Positions 17,701 to 25,734 are shown, counted from the stretch's first letter. The stretch is 43,311 bases of DNA from an uncultured Lachnospiraceae bacterium (GCA_902785055.1 CACZXG010000006.1:1-43311); one strand, 5' to 3'. Notes: generated from the sequence alone by a model not told the origin. Made by a program: numbers and translations.

Positions 17701-19165
17701 TGCCTCCTCGGGCGGATTCATCACGAGCAAGGCCAAGGATATGATCCTGGAGGTGCCGGGAGGCCTGGACAAAATAGTGGTGATCCCCGACGGTATCACT
17801 ACTTTGCAGGACTATCTGCTCAAGAACTGCGATGAAGCCGAGGACTTTGTGATCCCGGACAGCGTCTTCCGCTTTGGAAAGTATGTCTTCCCCTATACAC
17901 TCGGAGAACAGGACGAGACTGGAAGATATCAGTATATTTATAATGTTAAACTGCACTGCTCGGAGGGTTCTGCAGCGGAATCTTATGCAAAGCAATTTGA
18001 GATTGCTTATGATGACGTAGTGGAACCGGAGAACCTGGTATATGAGACTGTGACAGAGGAGATGCCCGGCGCAGAGGGCACAGAGCCCGCAACATTGACA
18101 TGGCGTGTCTTTAAAGATCACGCGGAACTGGCCGGCTGCAGCGGAAATGACAGAGGAACGCTCACGATCCCGTCTGAGTTCAGAGAACTGCCGGTAACAG
18201 CGATCCGCAAGGACAGCTCCCAGTACTATACCAATTACTACTCCAAAATAGTCATACCGGACAGCGTGAGCGCGATTGAGAGCGCATTCTTCTCAGACTT
18301 CTACATGCTGAAGGAAGTGGAGACAGGCGCAGGCAATAAGAATTATAAGTGCGTGGACGGCGTCCTGTTTGACGCGAAAGGGGAGACCCTTCTTGTCTAT
18401 CCCAAGCAGAAGCAAGATGAGGAGTACACTGTCCCCGGCAAAACAGAGACGATCGGGGAAAGCGCGTTTTACCTCAACTCCTTCCTGAAGAAAGTGACGC
18501 TTCCCAAGTCCCTGAGGACAATTGGCAAGAGCGCGTTCGGAAGCTGCTCGTCCCTTTCCGTCGTCGAATTTGCAAAGGGACTCAAAGAGATCGGAGACAG
18601 AGCCTTCAGCGGCTGTCCGCTTCAGGATGTAAAACTCCCTTCCTCTGTTACTTCGATCGGCGCGTCTGCTTTTACGCCCGGAGAAGGTTACGGCAAAATT
18701 GAGCTTCCCGACAAACTGGAGAAAATGGGTTACGCAGCATTTACGGCCAGGTTTAACGAACCCTTCATCCAGGATGAGATCCGTATTCCGGCAAATCTCG
18801 TCATTACGAACAAATTCCTCGACAATATTCTGTTTGAGAGATTTGAAGTAGATGAAAAGAGCGGGAATTATATGTCAGCAGACGGGCTGCTAATGAGCAA
18901 AGACGGCCGCACGCTTGTGGGTGTTCCCACCCTTTTGGAGGGAGACCTGATCGTACCAGACGGGATCTTGTACATTGAGTATTCAGCTCTTGAAGGCTGT
19001 GGGAAGGTGACGGATATATATCTACCGGACTCTGTTCTGAGCATTGGCAATATAGGAGCTAAGGATTACGAGACCGGCGAATATAGGTTTGTCATTCACT
19101 GCAATGCGGGAACCGAAGTCCAGAGGCGTCTGGACGCGAAGGGAATTCCGTGGGCAGAGAGGTGA
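14747..19165 (+). CDS. Giant lipoprotein: clostripain-family (C11) cysteine peptidase with BspA-type leucine-rich repeats
   Basis: A 1472-residue surface lipoprotein. The signal peptide ends at the lipobox LGAC (Cys20), followed by a polar linker to about residue 95. A C11 peptidase domain follows: FTVMVYIVGSNLESRYGA, catalytic His206 in LVLWDHGAGP and Cys253 in GFDACLMGSIES. A further region to about 720 has mixed beta structure. From about 735 onward there are two blocks of LRR_5 (BspA-like) repeats, with units such as IGNEAFTNL..ITLPEGI, separated by a spacer near 1091 (VYETVTEEMPG). LRR_5 domains in gut anaerobes usually bind host or microbial partners, so it may be an anchored protease with an adhesive arm. 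Caspase-like C11 enzymes typically cut after Arg or Lys. Specificity was not verified. Confidence 0.9.
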   Translation: MKIRKISALLVCLMLALGACAEPGAFPGPQSDSGSTKADTETTAQIPEQNKKPELVILGEEETDYSRAAQAKKSEQTNVKSGALYASKDRPKTLDKDFTVMVYIVGSNLESRYGAATNDMKEMIGADLDFDRNNLLVYTGGSKRWTSAISNTCNSVINMENGEELEVMAQTAETADMGAAGTLAEFINYCTANYPARHYGLVLWDHGAGPLWGYGSDELFGNDSLLLEELKGAMDLTPFAGDKKLDFVGFDACLMGSIESAMLWKNYAQYMVGSEELESGRGWDYSFLNTLNDSDDARTVVSAIVEAYGNYYEKSKSEFFNPDVTLAAMDLSRTDQLIESANNLFAAMKAGIDNGNYPELNQARAKTKAFGLGAASGKEDAYDLLDLRNLAENVSEMYPEESRGIIEALDEMVVRSTSNVSGAGGVSIYLPGDNLELYGVSEELYSEDTSLSPEYSAFVTAYMDSWIEGSNTDWTLPEIQREGEELTLQLTAEQVRNASQAFYTVLQRNSFGDYAVTTANIAVEPDENNVLHIPADPMLLNVATDMEEAPAPLTCVQSQNNGGECVYRTINCYLTSGHEFMDVDWDKDEEVAITAKNITGETETSVLDITSASGSAWAGGKASIDVSNYESLINAGSISYNPRRDENGNMKPFSEWKSTGYEMYPLCLDHGFRLEMKPASGFDKDFICQVTVKDINGKTHGSEYIDLELDHGREYEEISTENGTLYADIFRDEAVITGYEGEDTELTVPSEVSGKKVTEIGNEAFTNLTECRSITLPEGIRIIGISAFRGSGIETVEIPESVEVIKRGAFSRTKLTSVTLPKGLSSIGSIPFADCEYLEEISICECNENYKTVDGVLYTKDGKTLIQYPGARSGEYKVENGTETIAYGSFAGSHINSVVLPESLKSIENMAFFECQGLSSFNLPGSLESIGDSAFGEYLMFKFGDEENPLIESMHVGPNVQHIGKEAFSMMNIAAFEVDEKNPYFASSGGFITSKAKDMILEVPGGLDKIVVIPDGITTLQDYLLKNCDEAEDFVIPDSVFRFGKYVFPYTLGEQDETGRYQYIYNVKLHCSEGSAAESYAKQFEIAYDDVVEPENLVYETVTEEMPGAEGTEPATLTWRVFKDHAELAGCSGNDRGTLTIPSEFRELPVTAIRKDSSQYYTNYYSKIVIPDSVSAIESAFFSDFYMLKEVETGAGNKNYKCVDGVLFDAKGETLLVYPKQKQDEEYTVPGKTETIGESAFYLNSFLKKVTLPKSLRTIGKSAFGSCSSLSVVEFAKGLKEIGDRAFSGCPLQDVKLPSSVTSIGASAFTPGEGYGKIELPDKLEKMGYAAFTARFNEPFIQDEIRIPANLVITNKFLDNILFERFEVDEKSGNYMSADGLLMSKDGRTLVGVPTLLEGDLIVPDGILYIEYSALEGCGKVTDIYLPDSVLSIGNIGAKDYETGEYRFVIHCNAGTEVQRRLDAKGIPWAER

Positions 19166-19391
19166 GCGAAGGGCAGTCAGGCTGCTTGTATTACACTGCA
19201 TGTTAATGTATTTTGCTGTGAAGCACTGAAGTGATAAAGTATTAAAAGATTATTAATTGGTGGATATTAGCGAAAAATTCGTATATTATATTATAAGTCT
19301 GAAGTCTGATTTGAGAGAAAGGGCTTTTGGCATATAACGAACTTATGTTGATGAACAGAATCACGAAAAAGACATTCAGGAGGATTAAACT

Positions 19392-20432
19392 ATGAGAAAA
19401 AACTTTTCTGATTTGGTAAAGATCGGTGTTGTGATTCCCGCGCTGATCGTTTCAATGGCAGCTTGCGGAGCAGCAAGTGCCCAGGGAGCACCGTCGGATG
19501 ACAAGGCTGAGACAACTGAGGCTGTGGAGACTACAGAGGCAACTGAAGTCACGGAGAACACGGAATCAGGGGAGCCTGCGGCTGAGGCAACTGCGGAGCC
19601 GAAGGTCTATGAGAACAGGGGCTATAAGCTGTCTGTTCCCGGCGAACTGGCTGACAAGATCACAGTAGAAGCGCCTGACCTCAACGACGACGGAGTTATA
19701 TTCAGTGCATACGAGACGAAATCCGTCGAGGCGGCTAAGGCCAAAGGAAATGATAATCTGGGTTATGGCTGGCTCTTTACCATTACCGAGAGAAATGAAG
19801 AGGAAGCACATAAAGTGATGGTCGATGCATATGGCGGGCAGCAGCCGATCGCGGTGACCGCGGACGGTATCTACCTGATCTTTAACAATCCGACAGATGT
19901 CCGCTATGAGCGCGCAACCGTCGAGGATATGGAAAAGGATCAGGCTGAGTGGACAGCAGCCTGTGAGTGGGCAAGCTCAGTCATCAAGACCTTCGCCACA
20001 GAGAACGGCCTTACACAGATCAATTTCAACAATACAGCTATAGAATCGGCTCTTGCCAAAGCTGCATATGAAAAGGATGCCAACTATACCATCAGCACAT
20101 TGGAGCACGGTCCCCTCGCACCCAATGGCGTTGATCCGCTTCCTTTCTATGAGAAGATGACTAAGGACGCTGTATTTGAGAACATCGATTTAGCAGAGAG
20201 CGATGTACCGGACGGCGAGTATGTTGTCCTTACATTCCCCGATGACCAGGTACGCTATGATTTCTTCTTTGCTGAAGGCAGCGAGAACATCATTCGCCAG
20301 GTGGTCGGACCCGAAGGCGGCGAGCAGTACTCTTACTTTACTAAGGTGACATTCGCGGATGGCACATCCAAGGCCAGCGAGATCATGAACGAATGGTACA
20401 ACGCAATCGTCGAGGCGAATGGAATTCAGTAA
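19392..20432 (+). CDS. Uncharacterised lipoprotein (346 residues)
   Basis: An exported lipoprotein of unknown function. The signal peptide runs to the lipobox SMAAC (Cys25), followed by a Thr/Glu/Ala-rich linker (about 30-68, with repeats of TTEA/VTE type). The rest is globular and soluble, containing YENRGYKLSVPGELADKI near residue 72, a pattern seen in many secreted Clostridia proteins of unknown role. It ends just before a strong terminator. The 226-base AT-rich gap from the peptidase gene has no terminator, but it has an AT-rich promoter-like stretch around 19260-19300, so it is probably transcribed on its own. SD is AGGAGGATTAAACT. With the two preceding genes it makes three extracytoplasmic lipoproteins in a row. 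Confidence 0.8.
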   Translation: MRKNFSDLVKIGVVIPALIVSMAACGAASAQGAPSDDKAETTEAVETTEATEVTENTESGEPAAEATAEPKVYENRGYKLSVPGELADKITVEAPDLNDDGVIFSAYETKSVEAAKAKGNDNLGYGWLFTITERNEEEAHKVMVDAYGGQQPIAVTADGIYLIFNNPTDVRYERATVEDMEKDQAEWTAACEWASSVIKTFATENGLTQINFNNTAIESALAKAAYEKDANYTISTLEHGPLAPNGVDPLPFYEKMTKDAVFENIDLAESDVPDGEYVVLTFPDDQVRYDFFFAEGSENIIRQVVGPEGGEQYSYFTKVTFADGTSKASEIMNEWYNAIVEANGIQ

Positions 20433-20457
20433 AAAGTGAATAAGGAATAATCTGACG

Positions 20458-20499
20458 GCTGCTACAGGGAAAATCTGAATCCCTGCAGCAGCTTTTTTT
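20458..20499 (+). terminator. Rho-independent terminator
   Basis: GCTGCT, A, CAGGGA (20458-20470) pairs with TCCCTG, C, AGCAGC (20480-20492) across a 9-base loop, followed by seven Ts. Confidence 0.93.
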
Positions 20500-20556
20500 G
20501 TATAATGGGAGCAGGCAAGATATCCCTGAGGTCGTATGTCAGAGCAGGAGGAAGAT

Positions 20557-21381
20557 ATGAGCAGGATCTTCAACGTTGTCGCAGTGCAGAAAAAGGTATA
20601 TGGAACACCTGAACAGAATATGTCCGCCGTACGGCAGATGCTGGATACCAATGACGGAAATTCCTGTACCGGACCGCTGATTGACTTTCTTGTGCTTCCG
20701 GAGATCTTCACTTGTCCTTATGACAATAAATGCTTTCCGAAGTTTGCGGAGAGCGATGGCGGATCTGCGTACAGATTTCTCTCAGAGCTGGCGCGTGACA
20801 GGCGGATGTATGTGATCGGAGGGTCTGTCCCAGAACTGGAAAATGGGAAGATCTATAATACTTCTTATGTTTTCAACCGAAGTGGAAATCTGATCGGCAA
20901 GCATCGCAAAGTACATTTGTTTGATATCGATGTCAAGGGCGGACAATATTTCAAGGAATCGGATGTGTTGTCTCCCGGTGATACGCTAACTGTATTTGAT
21001 ACGGAATACGGGAAGATGGGAGTATGCATTTGCTTTGATATCCGTTTTCCGGATCTTTTCACCTCGATGCGGGATGCAGGCGTGAAGATGGTCTTCGTGC
21101 CTGCGGATTTCAATATGACCACCGGACCGGCACACTGGGAGATACTTTTCAGAAGCCGGGCTCTTGACCAGCAAATCTTTATGCTGGGATGTGCGGCTGC
21201 CAGAGACGAGAATGCTTCCTATGTCGCTTACGGGCACAGTATTCTGACGGATCCGTGGGGGAGAATTGTGAAGGAACTGGGCGCAGAGGAGGGTATTCTT
21301 ACTGCGCAGATCAACCTTGACACAGTGGAGAGTGTCAGGCAGCAGATACCGCTGCGGCAATCAACCCAGAGGCTTACCTAA
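20557..21381 (+). CDS. Carbon-nitrogen hydrolase, Nit2/omega-amidase-like
   Basis: A 274-residue nitrilase-superfamily amidase. The Glu-Lys-Cys triad is visible: Glu49 in LVLPEIFTC, Lys118 in GKHRKVHLFD and Cys159 in GVCICFDIRFPDLF. The LFDIDVKGG and ICFDIRFP contexts point to the Nit2/omega-amidase branch, which deamidates alpha-ketoglutaramate or alpha-ketosuccinamate, rather than nitrilases. The ATG at 20557 is chosen because AGGAGG (20546-20551) is five bases upstream; the in-frame ATG at 20536 has no SD. A TATAAT at 20501-20506, immediately after the previous terminator, could be the -10 of its own promoter. It is convergent with the aspartate kinase operon. Confidence 0.88.
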   Translation: MSRIFNVVAVQKKVYGTPEQNMSAVRQMLDTNDGNSCTGPLIDFLVLPEIFTCPYDNKCFPKFAESDGGSAYRFLSELARDRRMYVIGGSVPELENGKIYNTSYVFNRSGNLIGKHRKVHLFDIDVKGGQYFKESDVLSPGDTLTVFDTEYGKMGVCICFDIRFPDLFTSMRDAGVKMVFVPADFNMTTGPAHWEILFRSRALDQQIFMLGCAAARDENASYVAYGHSILTDPWGRIVKELGAEEGILTAQINLDTVESVRQQIPLRQSTQRLT

Positions 21382-21440
21382 AAAGAGCACCGCTCCAGCT
21401 GATTGATCAGCAAGATGCGACACCCTCATTGTTCATGAAC

Positions 21441-21497
21441 AAACTACCCCAGAGGCCACGAACAACCCCAAAGACCACGAACTACCACAGAGCTCAC
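21441..21497. repeat. Three tandem 19-base direct repeats at the lysC 3' end
   Basis: Units at 21441-21459 (AAACTACCCCAGAGGCCAC), 21460-21478 (GAACAACCCCAAAGACCAC) and 21479-21497 (GAACTACCACAGAGCTCAC). Units 2 and 3 each match unit 1 at 15 of 19 positions. The third unit contains the lysC stop codon (21494-21496). No hairpin terminator is visible between the two convergent genes here. The first unit belongs to a wider intergenic repeat family found elsewhere in the window. Confidence 0.75.
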
Positions 21498-22819
21498 AGA
21501 CTCTGCCTGAACTCATAAATAGCCCGGATCGCGTCTTCGTAGCGCTCTTCAGGCACGCCGATCAGAAGATTGAGTTTGCCGGCGCCCTGGTTGATGGTGC
21601 TGATCTCGATTCCTTCTGAAGTGAGTTTCTCCAGTACCCGTACATTTGCGTCGCTGGACTCCGTTGCTTTCTCGCCGGTCACAGCGATCAGCGACTGGTT
21701 CTCGCGAAGGCCGATGAAGTCGGGATGGAGTGTTTCGCGGATTTCCTCAAAGAGATCATCTTTACAGCCATCAAGAAGATCTTTGCGGATTACCAGCGTG
21801 ATCGAGTCGATGCCGGTCAGGCAGTACTCGAAGGGCAGTGCGCGCTCTTTCAAAATATCGAGCATCAGCGCACTGAATCCGGAGCCGTCGCTGACCATGA
21901 CTTTTTCGATCTGGATCACAGACATTCCTTTGCGGCCGGAGACGCCGGTCACGGGGTTTTTGACAACTCCGGAGGGAAGGTGACGTACGATCATGGTGCC
22001 CGCGTCTTCAGGGCGGTCCGTGTTTCGGATGTTGATCGGGATCTCGAGTTCAGAGGCTGAGAGGACCGCGTCTGAGTGGAGTACTGACGCTCCCATGTAA
22101 GAGAGCGTGCGCAGCTCCCTGTAACTCATGTAAGAGACAGTTTCAGGATTCTTGACAATGCGGGGGTCTGCCGCGTACAGCCCCGAGACGTCGGTCCAGT
22201 TCTCATAGAGATCAGCGCCGACTGCACAGGCCGCAAGACTGCCTGTGATATCCGAACCGCCCCGCTCGAAGGTGTGGATCACACCACTCATATCAGAACC
22301 GTAGAAACCGGCGATCACAGCGCGGTTAAGCGGCATAAGAGAGGCGCACATGGTGCGCGATGTCATAGGGCCGTTCAGGCGTCCGTCCTGGTCAAAACAG
22401 ACGCACCATGCGGGATCAACGAAAGTGAAGCCGAGGTATTTGGCCACTATTTTGGCAGTGAGGTATTCGCCGCGGCTGGCAGTGTAGTCGCGCATCGGTT
22501 CTGTCCTAAGTGATCGCTCGAGAATCTCAAATTCCTCGTCGAGGGGGAAACTGATCCCCAGACCGTCTATGATCTCCCGAAACCGCATTTTGATCTGCCG
22601 AAGTTCAGCTTCAAAGGGCTGGCCTGCTTTCGCTTTCTCATACAGTTCAAGAAGAAGGTCCGTCACCTTTATGTCGTCGCTAAACCTTTTACCGGGCGCA
22701 GACACGACGATAAACCTCCTGGCCGGATCGCTCCTTACAATGTCGCTGATCTTGCGGACCTGGCCGGCGTCCGCGACTGAAGTGCCGCCGAACTTGGCGA
22801 CAACAATGCGTTCCTTCAT
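21494..22819 (-). CDS. lysC: Aspartate kinase
   Basis: A 441-residue monofunctional aspartokinase making aspartyl-4-phosphate, the first step towards lysine, threonine and methionine (cytoplasmic). The nucleotide-binding signature VAKFGGTSVAD starts at about residue 7, the RGEYLTAKIVA motif is near 138, and the FERGGSDITGSLAACAVGAD and YTDVSGLYAADPRIV-like kinase motifs are present (here NWTDVSGLYAADPR). Two C-terminal ACT-type segments follow (MSVIQIEKVMVSDGSGF and the ANVRVLEKLTSEGIEISTIN region), which usually bind an inhibiting end product. It starts 25 bases after the stop of the amino-acid-binding lipoprotein, so it appears to be the last gene of the ABC-transporter operon. Which end product regulates it cannot be told. 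Confidence 0.93.
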   Translation of the reverse strand: MKERIVVAKFGGTSVADAGQVRKISDIVRSDPARRFIVVSAPGKRFSDDIKVTDLLLELYEKAKAGQPFEAELRQIKMRFREIIDGLGISFPLDEEFEILERSLRTEPMRDYTASRGEYLTAKIVAKYLGFTFVDPAWCVCFDQDGRLNGPMTSRTMCASLMPLNRAVIAGFYGSDMSGVIHTFERGGSDITGSLAACAVGADLYENWTDVSGLYAADPRIVKNPETVSYMSYRELRTLSYMGASVLHSDAVLSASELEIPINIRNTDRPEDAGTMIVRHLPSGVVKNPVTGVSGRKGMSVIQIEKVMVSDGSGFSALMLDILKERALPFEYCLTGIDSITLVIRKDLLDGCKDDLFEEIRETLHPDFIGLRENQSLIAVTGEKATESSDANVRVLEKLTSEGIEISTINQGAGKLNLLIGVPEERYEDAIRAIYEFRQSL

Positions 22820-22844
22820 GATGATCCCTCTTATGTCAAAAGCC

Positions 22845-23720
22845 TTATTTATTCTCTGTGATATCCATTCCGAAATACTTGTTGGAGATCGCAGACAGAG
22901 TGCCGTCTTCTCTCAGCTCCTTCAGGGCGTCGTTGATCGCGGCGCGAAGAGACTCGGAAGAATCTCCGTAAGGCATGATCATGCCTACCTGCTCGACTTC
23001 AGGGTCATATGCTGCGATCTTGATATCAGCGTCGGGCTGTTCCTTCATGTAGTCGTTGATGGACACTTCCGCGTTGAGAGTCGCGTCGACACGGCCTGCC
23101 AGCAGCTCATCGATCGTTCCGGCAAGAGACTCGACGTCCTTGACAGTGGCACCGTATTTTTCAGCAGTCAGCTGGTAGGTGCTGTTAGCGGAGTTGCAGG
23201 TCGTCTTTCCTGCCAGATCCTCCATCGATTTGATCTCCTCGTTGTCACCGCGAACAACCAGGACAGTTCTGTTGAATGCATAGAAATCACTGTAATAGTA
23301 TGCCTGCGCCCGCTCGTCCGTATAGCCGACACCGTTCGCCATGACATCGTAACGGCCCGCCTGCACGCCTGCGAGAAGGCCGTCCCACTCGCCGGTCACA
23401 TACTCAGGTTTGACGCCGAGTTTCTCAGCCACAGCACCTGAGACCTCAACCTCAAAACCGACGAGATTGCCGCTCTCATCTTCATAGGTCCAGGGAGCCC
23501 AGTTGCCTTCCATGGCGATCACGATCTTTCCTTCTTTCTGTATTTTGGCCAAAAGATCGTCAGCCGAAGTATCTGCAGCTGCAGTATTCTCTGCCGCCGG
23601 TTCTGCACTTTCCTCCTTGGCGGGAGCAGCGGAACCTGAGCCGCCGCATCCTGTCAGCACTGAAGCTGCCAGCGCACCTGCGAGCAGCAGATTAAGCCAT
23701 TTCTTTACACCTCTCTTCAC
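22845..23720 (-). CDS. Amino-acid ABC transporter substrate-binding lipoprotein
   Basis: A 291-residue family 3 extracellular solute-binding protein. The signal peptide ends at the lipobox LTGC (Cys25), followed by an Ala/Glu-rich linker. Binding-domain hallmarks are GNWAPWTYEDESGNLVGFEV, WDGLLAGVQAGRYDVMANG and a C-terminal AINDALKELREDGTLSAIS. These fit polar amino acid or cystine-type binding proteins; the ligand cannot be fixed from sequence. It is third in the transporter operon, 82 bases after the ATPase gene, and leads directly into aspartate kinase. SD is AGGAGGATTACAC before the ATG. Confidence 0.92.
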   Translation of the reverse strand: MKRGVKKWLNLLLAGALAASVLTGCGGSGSAAPAKEESAEPAAENTAAADTSADDLLAKIQKEGKIVIAMEGNWAPWTYEDESGNLVGFEVEVSGAVAEKLGVKPEYVTGEWDGLLAGVQAGRYDVMANGVGYTDERAQAYYYSDFYAFNRTVLVVRGDNEEIKSMEDLAGKTTCNSANSTYQLTAEKYGATVKDVESLAGTIDELLAGRVDATLNAEVSINDYMKEQPDADIKIAAYDPEVEQVGMIMPYGDSSESLRAAINDALKELREDGTLSAISNKYFGMDITENK

Positions 23721-23802
23721 GTGTAATCCTCCTTCTTCTTTTCAATATAGGTATTCGTCATTTATGTAAATAATATTGAGTCCTTTGCCGGGGCAGAACA
23801 GC

Positions 23803-24546
23803 TCACGCGTCATGCTGTGTGCGGATGTTCTTTAAGAATTCCCTTGTTCGCTGTTCCCTGGGACTGGCGAAGAATTCCTTCGAAGGTCCCTGCTCCACAA
23901 TACTTCCGTTTTCCATGAAGATGACGCGGCTGGAGACATTCTCCGCGAAGCTGAGCTCGTGTGTTACCACAAGCATGGTCATCCCGTCCTCCGCAAGTTG
24001 ACGCATGACGGCCAGCACCTCACCGATCAGTTCGGGATCGAGCGCTGACGTCGGCTCGTCAAAATAGATAATTTCCGGGTTCGTCGCCAGAGCCCTCGCG
24101 ATCGCAACGCGCTGCTGCTGTCCGCCGGAGAGCTGGATAGGATAGTAGTCCGCGCGATCCGACAGGCCGACCTTGTTCAGCATTTCCATACCGATCTGCC
24201 GTGCCTTTTCCTTGTCCATCTTTCTGGCGGATGTGAGCCCAAGTGTGACATTGCCGAGCGCCGTCAGATTTGCAAAAAGGTTGTAGTTCTGGAATACAAA
24301 AGCCGTTTTCTTACGGATCGCAGCGATATCCGCTCTGCGCATGTGACCAAGATCGAATGTCTCACCGTCGAATATCATAGTCCCGGAATCGGACTTCTCC
24401 AGAAAATTGATACAGCGAAGAAGAGTGGTTTTTCCGCTTCCGCTGGGACCGAGGATCGCGATCACATCTCCTTTTTCTACCGTAAGATCAATACCCTTGA
24501 GCACCGTGTTTGCTCCAAAAGATTTCCTGAGTTCTCTGATCTCCAT
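23803..24546 (-). CDS. Amino-acid ABC transporter ATP-binding protein
   Basis: A 247-residue ATPase of the polar amino acid uptake (PAAT/GlnQ-like) type. Walker A is GPSGSGKT (about 33-40), the Q-loop is FVFQNYNLF, the signature is QLSGGQQQRVAIARAL, Walker B with the D-loop is IIYFDEPTSALD, and the switch His lies in VVTHE. ATG at 24546 is preferred: GAGGG lies five bases upstream. An in-frame GTG at 24558 would overlap the permease stop and has its SD too close. It lies eight bases after the permease stop codon and powers that permease. Confidence 0.95.
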   Translation of the reverse strand: MEIRELRKSFGANTVLKGIDLTVEKGDVIAILGPSGSGKTTLLRCINFLEKSDSGTMIFDGETFDLGHMRRADIAAIRKKTAFVFQNYNLFANLTALGNVTLGLTSARKMDKEKARQIGMEMLNKVGLSDRADYYPIQLSGGQQQRVAIARALATNPEIIYFDEPTSALDPELIGEVLAVMRQLAEDGMTMLVVTHELSFAENVSSRVIFMENGSIVEQGPSKEFFASPREQRTREFLKNIRTQHDA

Positions 24547-24554
24547 AGTTTCCC

Positions 24555-25247
24555 TCACTCCTGTGCGCGCACTTCGGTCTCCCTGCTGTTATAAGCGCTG
24601 AGCCTCTTTTCAAAATAGCGCTGTACGAAAGTCAGGATCGTCGAGAAGAAAAGATAGATCAGTGCCACTTCGCAGTAGAGCCAGAGCGGCTCGTAAGTAC
24701 GGCCAACAATTTTTTGCGCCGCCATAAACATATCCGCGACTGTGATCTCCGCCACAAGGGATGTATCCTTGAGCATAGCGATCACTGAGTTGGAGAGGGG
24801 AGGAAACGCCGTGCGCAGCGCCTGTGGGACCACGACATGGCGCATGATCTGCAGATAATTCATTCCGACACAATAGCCGGCCTCCATCTGCCCTTCCGGC
24901 ACTGCTTCCAGCGCAGAGCGCATCGTCTCAGCGCAGTAAGCTCCCTCATTGAGGGAAAACACGATCACGGCACATATAAATGAATTCAGGACGATTCCAA
25001 TCTTGGGGAAACCGTAATAAGCGAGGAACAGCTGTACCAGAAGAGGCGTACCTCTGAAGATCCAGATATAGAGTCTTGAGAGCTGACGAAGTACCGGAAC
25101 CTTGGCGTATTGCACCATAGCCATGAACATAGCGATGATCATGGCAAACGAAAAGCCGAGCACGGTCAGCGGAATTGTGACCTTGATGCTCGCCAGCATG
25201 ATCTTGACGAAACCTTCGACAAGAATATTCCATATTCGTTCCGACAT
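24555..25247 (-). CDS. Amino-acid ABC transporter permease
   Basis: A 230-residue inner-membrane permease of the HisM/GlnP type with about five hydrophobic segments. The EAA-like loop contacting the ATPase is ALEAVPEGQMEAGYCVGMNY..VVVPQALR, and FRGTPLLVQLF is the conserved N-terminal motif. It is the only permease gene in the operon, so it should work as a homodimer. ATG at 25247 is chosen, ten bases after GGAG; a TTG at 25253 is possible. It is the first gene of the operon, with a promoter about 60 bases upstream. Confidence 0.93.
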   Translation of the reverse strand: MSERIWNILVEGFVKIMLASIKVTIPLTVLGFSFAMIIAMFMAMVQYAKVPVLRQLSRLYIWIFRGTPLLVQLFLAYYGFPKIGIVLNSFICAVIVFSLNEGAYCAETMRSALEAVPEGQMEAGYCVGMNYLQIMRHVVVPQALRTAFPPLSNSVIAMLKDTSLVAEITVADMFMAAQKIVGRTYEPLWLYCEVALIYLFFSTILTFVQRYFEKRLSAYNSRETEVRAQE

Positions 25248-25303
25248 TAACAAAAATCTCCTTCATATAGCAGAATATCAAATAATGCCTGCCGGTTTTT
25301 TGT

Positions 25304-25332
25304 ATCTTACCATAGCTGGCAAAAGGAAACAA
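25304..25332 (-). promoter_or_regulatory. Promoter of the ABC transporter-lysC operon
   Basis: On the reverse strand TTGTTT (25327-25332), a 17-base spacer and TAAGAT (25304-25309), preceded by TGG as an extended -10. The leader is only about 50 bases, too short for a lysine or SAM riboswitch. Confidence 0.6.
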
Positions 25333-25536
25333 TAGACGGAATGATCGCAAAAATGGACGTACCGGAGTTCACGGGGGCTGAAAAACCTGTAATTACTCTT
25401 TGTGATAAGGTAAAATATTGATGAAGGCGTTCGGATTTAAAGCGTACTATATCTTTGATTAAATGCTCCCTGTTCCGATTTACTTGCAGGATTAATTGGA
25501 TATTAAAACATACAAAGGCTTATAAGGAGGAAAAAT

Positions 25537-25734
25537 ATGGCAACAGTAGATGAACTGGTAAAACAGTATGAAACAGACGAGAAACTTCAGAAGGAAGTGG
25601 CTGATATCGTGGCGGACGGCAAGATCACTATCATGGAGTTCATGCATTTTGCCAGAAAGCATAATGTGAAAGTCTCACTGGAGGACCTTCCCAAGTATAC
25701 TGAGCAGGCTAAAAAGCTTGGCTTCATTAAATGA
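25537..25734 (+). CDS. Small Nif11-like protein (65 residues), possible peptide precursor
   Basis: A 65-residue cytoplasmic protein starting MATVDELVKQYETDEKLQKE, with a strong AAGGAGG eight bases upstream. The pattern of a short N-terminal helix, DEKLQKEVADIVADG, then an EFMHFARKHNVKVSLEDL segment resembles the Nif11 domain found in leader parts of some ribosomally made modified peptides, but also in free-standing small proteins. There is no Gly-Gly leader cut, no cysteine-rich core and no maturation enzyme nearby, so a RiPP precursor role is not supported. The similarity is by eye and weak; hypothetical protein is the safe label. It is followed within 20 bases by the isomerase remnant. Confidence 0.65.
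   Translation: MATVDELVKQYETDEKLQKEVADIVADGKITIMEFMHFARKHNVKVSLEDLPKYTEQAKKLGFIK

Noticed and set aside
25254..25536. Lysine or SAM riboswitch for the transporter-lysC operon
   Set aside because: The promoter leaves a leader of only about 50 bases, and no conserved riboswitch core is seen.
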